64,000 nt of DNA from Robertmurraya dakarensis (lineage in GTDB: Bacteria; Bacillota; Bacilli; Bacillales; Cytobacillaceae): the NCBI RefSeq assembly GCF_900156875.1, contig NZ_LT707408.1, positions 961,009 to 1,025,008 of the forward strand. The letters are read 5' to 3'. The number at the start of each line of letters is the position of its first letter. Position 1 is the first letter of the stretch. Position numbers and translations under genes: made by a program. The notes beneath the pieces were generated by a model, which did not search any database, was not told where the DNA came from, and saw only the letters and a program-made list of their open reading frames with translations. Positions 58,340-64,000 of the stretch are shown here, one piece after another.

Positions 58340-59941
58340 ATGGCTACTAAAGTTGAAGAATTGAAGGCGAATACGAGTTTTGAAGAAATTTGGAGTAAAA
58401 TTTTACATTATGGCAAATCAGGGTGGGAGCAAATTACAAATGATGATGCTCAACTTTTAAAATATTATGGTGTTTACCTCAGAAAAAAGACCCCAGGGTA
58501 CTTTATGATTCGTGTTCGTGTCCCTGGAGGCATTTTGGAAAACGGCAAATTTACAGTCAGTCAGTTGAAAGTACTTGCAGAGATTGTCGAGAAATATGGG
58601 CGGGATTTTCTTGATATTACCACTAGACAGTCGATTCAGTTACGATGGGTCAAATTTGAGGATGTTCCAGAAGCTTTAGGAAAGTTAAATAAAGTTGGTC
58701 TTACAAGCATGCAAACAGGATTTGATAATATCCGAAATATAACAACTTGTCCAGTTGCAGGGCTAGGTGCAAGTGAAGTAATCGATACACGTGCAATCGT
58801 AAAAGAAGTACATGAAGCCCTTATCGGAAACTGGAAATATGCCAATCTTCCAAGAAAGCTCAATATCACGATCATTGGCTGTAAGGATGACTGCACACAT
58901 GCAGAAATTAATGATATCTCATTCACTCCAGCAGAAAAAAATGGTGTTGTCGGTTTTCATGTATGGATTGGAGGTGGTTTGGGTCCTTGGGGTACTCAAA
59001 AGTCGTGGTTTCTTGATAGTTTTGTCAAGGAAGAGCAAGTGAAGGAAGTCTGCCTCCGTATTATAGATCTATACTCAGAATTTGGAAATAGAGAAAAACG
59101 TAATAAGGCAAGACTGAAATTTTTAATTGATGAGTGGGGCATAGATGCTTTTAAAGACAGATTGCAAAGTATTCTTTCTTTCAAACTAGAAAAAGGAGGG
59201 GAAGAGCTTACAAATCCCCATCCACAGTCTGATCATATTGGAATTCATCCACAAAATAACCGTAACTATGTGTATGCCGGCATGAATGTAGTCACTGGCC
59301 GGTTATATTTAACACAAATTCGAGAGTTAATCTGCATGGCAGAGGAGTATGGAAATGGAGAAGTGCGTCTAACGACAGATCAGAATATTATTATTCCGAA
59401 TGTTAAAAAAGACAGAATCCCAGAATTTAAGAATGAAGCTGTTCTATCAGAACTATCAATCAATCCAAGTCCATTTAATCGAGGTTTGATTGCTTGTACA
59501 GGAAATACATTTTGTCCGTTTGCATTAATTGATACAAAGACACGGGCGAAAGAGCTGGCCGATTACCTCGATGAAAAAATTGGTAATCAAGTATTAAAAG
59601 CGGCAGGAGGACTTACCATCCATGCTTCAGGGTGCCCCAATTCATGTGGAAACCCTCATACTGGCCAAATTGGAATTATTGGAAAAAAGATAAAGCTAAA
59701 TGGCAAGCCAGTGGAAGCGGCTGACCTATATTTAGGAGCAGAACATGGATTAAATGGAGGTTTTAATGAATTATGGAAAGCAAGAGTCCCATTTAATGAC
59801 GCTGGTCCACTTTTGGTAGAGATAATCAAACGATTTATAGCTGAAAAATATGAAGAAGAGACATTTAGAGAGTGGTGCATCCGTTCTGGGGAGATTAAGG
59901 GTGATACGAAGGAGTTCGCGCCCATGCTTATCGGAGAATAA
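58340..59941 (+). CDS. Siroheme nitrite/sulfite reductase (ferredoxin type)
   Basis: 533 residues with two repeats of the nitrite/sulfite reductase half-domain. The 4Fe-4S/siroheme ligands are in ACTGNTFC and GCPNSCGN (C-x5-C and C-x3-C); arginine/lysine anion-site residues appear in DITTRQSIQLRW and EVRLTTDQNI. Six-electron reduction of nitrite to ammonia or sulfite to sulfide; context with sulfur-handling genes favours sulfite. ATG 58340 lies 8 bases after AGGAG; GTG 58325 is in frame but less likely. An inverted repeat TATGA-N5-TCATA lies about 40 bases upstream. Confidence 0.88.
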   Translation: MATKVEELKANTSFEEIWSKILHYGKSGWEQITNDDAQLLKYYGVYLRKKTPGYFMIRVRVPGGILENGKFTVSQLKVLAEIVEKYGRDFLDITTRQSIQLRWVKFEDVPEALGKLNKVGLTSMQTGFDNIRNITTCPVAGLGASEVIDTRAIVKEVHEALIGNWKYANLPRKLNITIIGCKDDCTHAEINDISFTPAEKNGVVGFHVWIGGGLGPWGTQKSWFLDSFVKEEQVKEVCLRIIDLYSEFGNREKRNKARLKFLIDEWGIDAFKDRLQSILSFKLEKGGEELTNPHPQSDHIGIHPQNNRNYVYAGMNVVTGRLYLTQIRELICMAEEYGNGEVRLTTDQNIIIPNVKKDRIPEFKNEAVLSELSINPSPFNRGLIACTGNTFCPFALIDTKTRAKELADYLDEKIGNQVLKAAGGLTIHASGCPNSCGNPHTGQIGIIGKKIKLNGKPVEAADLYLGAEHGLNGGFNELWKARVPFNDAGPLLVEIIKRFIAEKYEEETFREWCIRSGEIKGDTKEFAPMLIGE

Positions 59942-59959
59942 TCGTTCTAGACTTTTAAT

Positions 59960-59999
59960 AAAAAAACATGCTGTTGAAACGCACAACAGCATGTTATCC
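59960..59999. terminator. Convergent terminator after the reductase gene
   Basis: AACATGCTGTTG / CAACAGCATGTT perfect 12-bp stem, A-rich before and TATCCTT after. Confidence 0.82.
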
Positions 60000-60003
60000 T
60001 TCA

Positions 60004-61026
60004 TTATTCTCCCACTATAACAGCATCTTTTGTCATTTCTTCTGTTAGGGTAATTCCTTCTTCTTCAGCGGCCTTTTTATTAATTACTAGTTCAAGATTT
60101 TCTGGGAAGCCTACTGGGATTTCACTAGGCTTTTTACCGTTTAGAATTTCAACAGCCATTTTTCCAGTTGAGTATCCAAGATCATGATAATCAAGTCCAT
60201 ATGATGCGAATGTACCGCGTTTCACGGAATCACCTTCACCAACAAATGTTGGGATATCATATTCATTCGCAACAGTCATTACTGATTCAAGTCCAGCAAC
60301 GACTGTATTGTCTTTTGGAATATAGAAAACATCAATACGATCTAGTAAGGATTCAGCAGCTTGTTTTACTTCAGCACTTGTCGAAACAGATGCTTCAACA
60401 GGTGTCAGACCAATTTCCTCCATCGCAACTTTTGCGTTTTCTACGTTAACAACTGCATTAGGTTCTCCAGAGTTATAAATAACCCCAACATTTTTGGCAT
60501 CTGGGAAAAATTCTTTTATGGCACCAATTGTCTTTTTAATTGCGTCTGGATGAGTGTCAGATGTACCAGTTACATTTCCGCCTGGGCTTTCTAAGCTTTC
60601 AACAAGACTTGCTCCAACAGGATCTGTGATTGCGGTAAATAAAACTGGGATTTCACTCGTTGCTTGTACAACGGCCTGTGCACTAGAAGTAGCAATCGCT
60701 AAGATAACATCATTTTCGTCAGCAACTAAATTCTGAGCAATTGTTAAGTTATTATTCGGGTCCCCTTGAGCATTTTGATAATCAAGTTCCATATTCTTTC
60801 CGTCTTCATAACCTGCATCGGCTAAAGCAGCTTCGAAACCTTCTCTTGCAGCATCTAATGAAGGATGTTCAACTAATTGGATGATTCCAACTTTCACAAT
60901 TTCTTCTTCTTTACTGTTGTTTTCATTGCTGTTGCTCTCATTGTTGCTGCTTTCTTGACTTCCTGAGCCACATGCAGTAAGTAACAACATTGCACTGCAA
61001 AGCAGCAAAGCAAAAATCTTCTTCAT
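60004..61026 (-). CDS. ABC transporter substrate-binding lipoprotein (TrpX/YtlA-like)
   Basis: 340 residues. Signal peptide with lipobox LTAC at about residue 20, Ser/Asn/Glu-rich linker, then the ABC_sub_bind domain (VGIIQLVEHPSLDAAREGFEAAL, ILAIATSSAQAVVQAT, VLFTAITDPVGASL). Related proteins bind tryptophan or other aromatic or unknown small ligands; the permease and ATPase would be expected downstream on the minus strand but instead the reductase gene converges there, so this receptor is an orphan in the window. TTGTCA/TAAAAT on the minus strand about 100 bases upstream is a possible promoter. Confidence 0.85.
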   Translation of the reverse strand: MKKIFALLLCSAMLLLTACGSGSQESSNNESNSNENNSKEEEIVKVGIIQLVEHPSLDAAREGFEAALADAGYEDGKNMELDYQNAQGDPNNNLTIAQNLVADENDVILAIATSSAQAVVQATSEIPVLFTAITDPVGASLVESLESPGGNVTGTSDTHPDAIKKTIGAIKEFFPDAKNVGVIYNSGEPNAVVNVENAKVAMEEIGLTPVEASVSTSAEVKQAAESLLDRIDVFYIPKDNTVVAGLESVMTVANEYDIPTFVGEGDSVKRGTFASYGLDYHDLGYSTGKMAVEILNGKKPSEIPVGFPENLELVINKKAAEEEGITLTEEMTKDAVIVGE

Positions 61027-61311
61027 TTTAAGTCCCCCTATTTTTTCTATACATTTCCTACTTTAGCAATAAAGTTGATGCATCACTTTAATGCTTTAAA
61101 GCAAAAGTTGTTTAATACATCTATTTTACATAATTAATAATATTTTGACAATATATTTTAATAGAATAAGGTAATTTAATATTTAATTTAATTAATTTAT
61201 AGAAAGAAAGCCTTTTTAAAAATAGGGGAGTAAACGCCCTAACCAAAGTGGAGAGCTTGTCATAGTCTATCCTAAGCCATATCCCTTGTGACTCTTGTAA
61301 TACCATCAGAT

Positions 61312-61475
61312 GGGAAGCCTTTATGGCTTCCTTTTACATAACTAATGTCTTGTTTTTATAAATGAAGGTATCAGACTATTATACAAGGATATAATAGTCT
61401 GATTTTTTGCACTTTACGATCGCTAATTCCTTAGAAAAACAAGTAAACTACACCCTTAAAGGATGTAGTTTACAA
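61312..61475. terminator. Three hairpins in a 450-base gene-free gap
   Basis: The gap 61027-61480 holds no gene I can support. Hairpins: GGAAGCC/GGCTTCC (61314-61331) then TTTTAC; CAGACTATTAT/ATAATAGTCTG (61373-61403) then ATTTTTTG, a good plus-strand terminator; and AAACTACA/TGTAGTTT (61445-61472), probably ending the minus-strand peptide gene. What transcript the first two end is unclear. Confidence 0.55.
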
Positions 61476-61480
61476 ATGAC

Positions 61481-61588
61481 TTAGTAGCCGCCATTGCCAT
61501 AACTGCTGCCTACAATAATAAGCAGGATGAAAAGGACTACTAAAAGAACGAAACCGTTAGATCCGTATCCACCTCCGGAGTAACCCAT
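61481..61588 (-). CDS. YjcZ-family sporulation peptide (35 aa)
   Basis: MGYSGGGYGSNGFVLLVVLF start, one membrane helix ([15 protein letters not shown]) and a Gly-rich tail, matching the tiny YjcZ family; paralogue of the peptide at 26392. RBS GGAGGTGA precedes ATG 61588. On the minus strand CATAGGATA (61617-61625) matches a SigK -10 (CATAnnnTA), although the -35 is not clear. Confidence 0.82.
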   Translation of the reverse strand: MGYSGGGYGSNGFVLLVVLFILLIIVGSSYGNGGY

Positions 61589-61770
61589 AAGATCACCTCC
61601 TTTGTTAGAGTCAATATATCCTATGAAAGAACCTTGCTTATGGACAAGGCTTTTATTATAAATAGGTCAAAAATAGATTTATATCTAATCAGTTCAATGC
61701 TGAATATAAAAAAAACAAAGTGATTAAACTAAATGGGATAATAATAATAGGTAAGTAATGGGGGATGTAA

Positions 61771-62466
61771 ATGGGAACTGGCGAGTTGTTAATGAGAATT
61801 ACGATTGCATTTTTTGTACTGTTTGTGCTGGCAAGAATAATGGGCAGAAAAGAAATTAGTCAAATGACCTTTTTTAATTGGGTTTCAGCGATTTCGATTG
61901 GTTCGATTACTGCAAATCTTGCGGTTAATCAAAACTTAAGCATTCAAAATGGTGTTTTAGCTTTAGTTGGCTGGTCCATTTTTACAATTTTTATGGGTAT
62001 TATAGATATTAAATCAAAAGTAGCAAGAAAAATTACAACAGGACAACCTGAAATGGTCATAAAAGAGGGGAAAATTATGGAAGGTGCATTGCGTAGGCTT
62101 CGTATGGATGTTGATGAACTATCAGCAATGCTTCGTCAAAAAAATGTATTCGCAATGTCAGATGTTGATTATGCTATCTTGGAGACAAGCGGGCGGCTAT
62201 CTGTGATGAAAAAAGAAGAGAAACAAGCTTTGACAAAAAGCGATGCAAATATTTTTTATCAACAACCAAAGAAGTTTAAAATGGCTACACAAGTCATATC
62301 TGATGGAAAGGTAATAACTCAAAACTTATCTAAATTGCATTTGGATTCCAGCTGGCTAGAGAAACAACTCGAAAAAGCCGGAGTTTATTCTGTAACCGAT
62401 GTCTTTTTCGCGGAAGTACAGCCTGACGGAAGTCTTTATATAGATAATAAGAATGATATTCATTAG
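61771..62466 (+). CDS. DUF421 membrane protein (YetF type)
   Basis: 231 residues, same design as the protein at 33548: three N-terminal membrane helices (ITIAFFVLFVLARIMGRKEISQ), then two soluble DUF421 halves (QPEMVIKEGKIMEGALRRLRM; DVDYAILETSGRLSVMKK). The two share the motif ExxxVIxxGKI and YAILET-GxLSV-KK. Neighbouring coat and YjcZ genes hint at a role in spores. Confidence 0.82.
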   Translation: MGTGELLMRITIAFFVLFVLARIMGRKEISQMTFFNWVSAISIGSITANLAVNQNLSIQNGVLALVGWSIFTIFMGIIDIKSKVARKITTGQPEMVIKEGKIMEGALRRLRMDVDELSAMLRQKNVFAMSDVDYAILETSGRLSVMKKEEKQALTKSDANIFYQQPKKFKMATQVISDGKVITQNLSKLHLDSSWLEKQLEKAGVYSVTDVFFAEVQPDGSLYIDNKNDIH

Positions 62467-62479
62467 ATATCCTAATACC

Positions 62480-62511
62480 AAAAGACCTTGCCAGCTCATG
62501 CAAGGTCTTTT
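62480..62511. terminator. Convergent terminator between the DUF421 and coat genes
   Basis: AAAAGACCTTG / CAAGGTCTTTT perfect 11-bp stem with inner GC pairing. Confidence 0.87.
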
Positions 62512-62520
62512 GATTTGTTA

Positions 62521-63135
62521 TTACTGAAGATTACCTTGGTTAAAGGTATTCATAGTAGATGGCATTTGATGCATTGGATGTTGCTGCTGCATATTGCCTG
62601 CCGGCTGGAACATACTTGTCATTTGGGCAGTTTGTTGCGTATTGAAAGTTGGGGGTTGGTAATAACCATTCTGATTCATCCATGTCCAAATATCGTATGC
62701 CATTTCCTGACACATATTGGCACCATTCACATGGTACATTCGAAGGTTTGGATCAACACATTCATTTGCCCACTGCATGCCCATAACAGAACCGGACTTA
62801 TGTGTATTTAGAGCAAGAGTTGCAATTGTTTGATCTGACAATGTTTTTGCATTAGTCATCGGTGTGGACATCGTCACTTGCTGCTGCTGCATGTCAGTAT
62901 TAAGATTTTGCATGGTGAAATTAGGATGCTGGTGTGTCACCATAGCTCCTTTTCCTTGCATTAAATTTATTCCTTGTTGGTAGGCCGTCATCATCTGCTG
63001 CTGGTGCTTCACAAGGATGGATTTTAATCGTTGATCGTCACACATATTTGCAAAGGCACCATGCTGTTCGATTTCTGCTGCTTTCGTTCTAAGCGCTTCA
63101 GAAGTTTCAAGAAGTTCGTGTGCGGCAAAATTCAT
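62521..63135 (-). CDS. Spore coat protein, CotF-like
   Basis: 204 residues, with a Coat_F-type helical start (NFAAHELLETSEALRTKAAEIEQHG pattern; visible ELLETSEALRTKAAEIEQHG) and a second helical part (MCQEMAYDIWTWMNQNGYY), separated and followed by Gln/Met-rich low-complexity stretches. The metal-rich His/Gln/Met tail (MQQQHPMHQMPS) is typical of several coat proteins. RBS GGGAGG precedes ATG. Follows the next gene on the minus strand, 28 bases apart. Confidence 0.78.
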   Translation of the reverse strand: MNFAAHELLETSEALRTKAAEIEQHGAFANMCDDQRLKSILVKHQQQMMTAYQQGINLMQGKGAMVTHQHPNFTMQNLNTDMQQQQVTMSTPMTNAKTLSDQTIATLALNTHKSGSVMGMQWANECVDPNLRMYHVNGANMCQEMAYDIWTWMNQNGYYQPPTFNTQQTAQMTSMFQPAGNMQQQHPMHQMPSTMNTFNQGNLQ

Positions 63136-63163
63136 GATTTTTCCTCCCTTTTATGTTAAAGAT

Positions 63164-63532
63164 TTATTGATGAAATGTAGGCTGGAATGTATTATGACTA
63201 TGGCTTTGGCCAAACATCGGCTGCTGTGAAACTCCTGCTGTTTGGGTTCCAAATCCAGAGGAGTGAGATAGTCCTTGTTGAATTTGGTTACAAATATTAA
63301 CGACCTCTTGGCATCGTTGTACGGCCAATTCATGGTTATGAAGACTTTGTTCAAGCACTTGAACAGCTTGTCTTTCTCTTTGGAGCATCTGTTCAAGCAT
63401 TTGGACATTCTGCTGTTCTTTTTGCAGCATCATACGATATTGCTGGCTTCCTTGCTGAGTTTGTTGGATCAATTGCTGGGCAATTTGTCGAGCTTGGTTA
63501 GCTTGTTGGAAACCATGCTGTGTTGTATGCAT
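63164..63532 (-). CDS. Gln/His-rich helical protein, probable spore coat partner
   Basis: 122 residues from ATG 63532, 6 bases after GGAGGG; the open frame reaches 63604 without a ribosome site. Long amphipathic helices rich in Gln (QQANQARQIAQQLIQQTQQG) and a tail rich in Gly, Ser, His, Phe (GQSHSHNTFQPTFHQ). No known family recognised; its operon with the CotF-like gene and its composition suggest a coat component. Confidence 0.65.
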   Translation of the reverse strand: MHTTQHGFQQANQARQIAQQLIQQTQQGSQQYRMMLQKEQQNVQMLEQMLQRERQAVQVLEQSLHNHELAVQRCQEVVNICNQIQQGLSHSSGFGTQTAGVSQQPMFGQSHSHNTFQPTFHQ

Positions 63533-63721
63533 AAAATCCCTCCGTATAAGTAGAATGGGTGGAAGCAAGTTCCTTTGGTATTTTGTGCTTCTTCTTTGCA
63601 ACAAACACTGTAAACATCAACCATTTAATTAAACGAATAGAACATTATCATTTAAGTAATATTAAGAGCATCAAATAAGCGAATATTTCCATCATTTTGA
63701 AAAACGGTTAATTTATCGACA

Positions 63722-63754
63722 AAAAAGTGTCCCAAACAAAAGTCCAGGACACTT
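63722..63754 (-). terminator. ilvD terminator
   Basis: On the minus strand AAGTGTCC pairs with GGACACTT and is followed by TTTTGTCG. Located just past the ilvD stop. The gap 63533-63721 shows no gene. Confidence 0.8.
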
Positions 63755-63769
63755 ATTACTCGATTAAAC

Positions 63770-64000
63770 TTAGATTTTCATAACTCCACCTGTACTTGCA
63801 TTTGTAACAAGCTTAGAATAACGGGCTAAGTAGCCTTTTTTCACTTTTGGTTCAAAGCCTTTCCAATTAGCTTTTCGTTTTTCCATTTCTTCATCAGAAA
63901 TTTCTAATTGAATACTACGATTATTTAAGTCAAGTTCAATGATATCTCCATCTTCAACAAATGCGATTGGTCCGCCTTCCGCAGCTTCTGGAGAAATATG
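63770..64000 (-). CDS. ilvD: Dihydroxy-acid dehydratase, C-terminal fragment (5' end outside window)
   Basis: The last 76 residues are present. The end reads [18 protein letters not shown], preceded by [13 protein letters not shown] and [20 protein letters not shown], as in IlvD, the Fe-S enzyme that dehydrates dihydroxy-isovalerate and dihydroxy-methylvalerate in valine and isoleucine synthesis. The catalytic and cluster-binding parts lie beyond 64000. Confidence 0.9.
   Translation of the reverse strand, partial: HISPEAAEGGPIAFVEDGDIIELDLNNRSIQLEISDEEMEKRKANWKGFEPKVKKGYLARYSKLVTNASTGGVMKI

Noticed and set aside
61121-61306. 61-aa minus-strand frame upstream of the ABC receptor gene
   Set aside because: Runs through the AT-rich promoter region, no ribosome site, odd composition.
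61027-61370. T-box or other amino-acid leader for the TrpX-like gene
   Set aside because: No T-box AGGGTGG core or specifier arm is visible on the minus strand.

Overview
The window looks like the chromosome of an endospore-forming member of the Bacillaceae (Bacillus sensu lato; a Mesobacillus/Cytobacillus/Neobacillus-type genome is my guess). It is AT-rich and Gram-positive in style, with strong GGAGG ribosome binding sites, many TTG/GTG starts and hairpin-plus-T terminators. It carries spore coat genes (cotO, cotZ, CotF-like), spoVA and spoVIF genes, and an order of genes that matches the opp-spx-mecA-coiA-pepF-yjbH to yjcH stretch of Bacillus subtilis as I remember it.

Layout. 1-1791: end of an oligopeptide ABC transporter operon (OppD partial, OppF). 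1812-3500: a complete IS1182-family element sitting exactly in the loop of the oppF terminator. 3533-20181: conserved housekeeping and stress block: small membrane protein, acetyltransferase yjbC, spx, mecA, coiA, pepF, a tiny yizD-like gene, yjbH, truncated haemoglobin yjbI, yjbJ, yjbK, yjbL, (p)ppGpp synthetase relQ, NAD kinase, a pseudouridine synthase, prpE, mgtE and a cation/proton antiporter. 20259-30818: fabI with a FapR-type operator, coat genes cotO and cotZ, yjcA, a long intergenic stretch with short palindromic repeats, a yhcN-spoVAC-spoVAD-spoVAEb operon, yjcZ, a five-gene TetR-controlled acyl-CoA type operon, and spoVIF. 30799-36196: helicase yjcD, a small hypothetical gene, a DUF421 gene, yjcF, yjcG and yjcH.

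36315-42421: accessory block with a TAXI-type TRAP transporter, DUF1850 protein, a small WYL-like protein, a lone tRNA-Val(GAC), and a two-gene unit ending in a UGSC-family selenoprotein whose reading frame crosses an in-frame TGA. 42590-49510: a cyclic-di-GMP-I riboswitch followed by a REC-PAS-GGDEF-EAL-LuxR regulator, a large hybrid histidine kinase and a CheR methyltransferase. 49605-59941: enoyl-CoA hydratase, then a sulfur-trafficking and thiol-redox block: CoA-disulfide reductase/rhodanese/TusA fusion, rhodanese-like protein, DsrE-like protein, ResA/TlpA-like thioredoxin, OsmC protein, a two-component system, CcdA and a siroheme sulfite/nitrite reductase. Four copies of one 16-bp inverted repeat (ATACC-N6-GGTAT) lie in the promoters of the first three sulfur genes and suggest a CsoR/CstR-like regulon. 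60004-64000: ABC substrate-binding lipoprotein, YjcZ-like peptide, second DUF421 protein, two coat-associated genes, and the 3' end of ilvD.

Most notable: the IS inserted into a terminator loop with duplication of just the loop; the selenoprotein; the riboswitch feeding back on a c-di-GMP enzyme; and the shared operator of the sulfur genes. All identifications come from reading the sequence and from memory of families; no database search was run.
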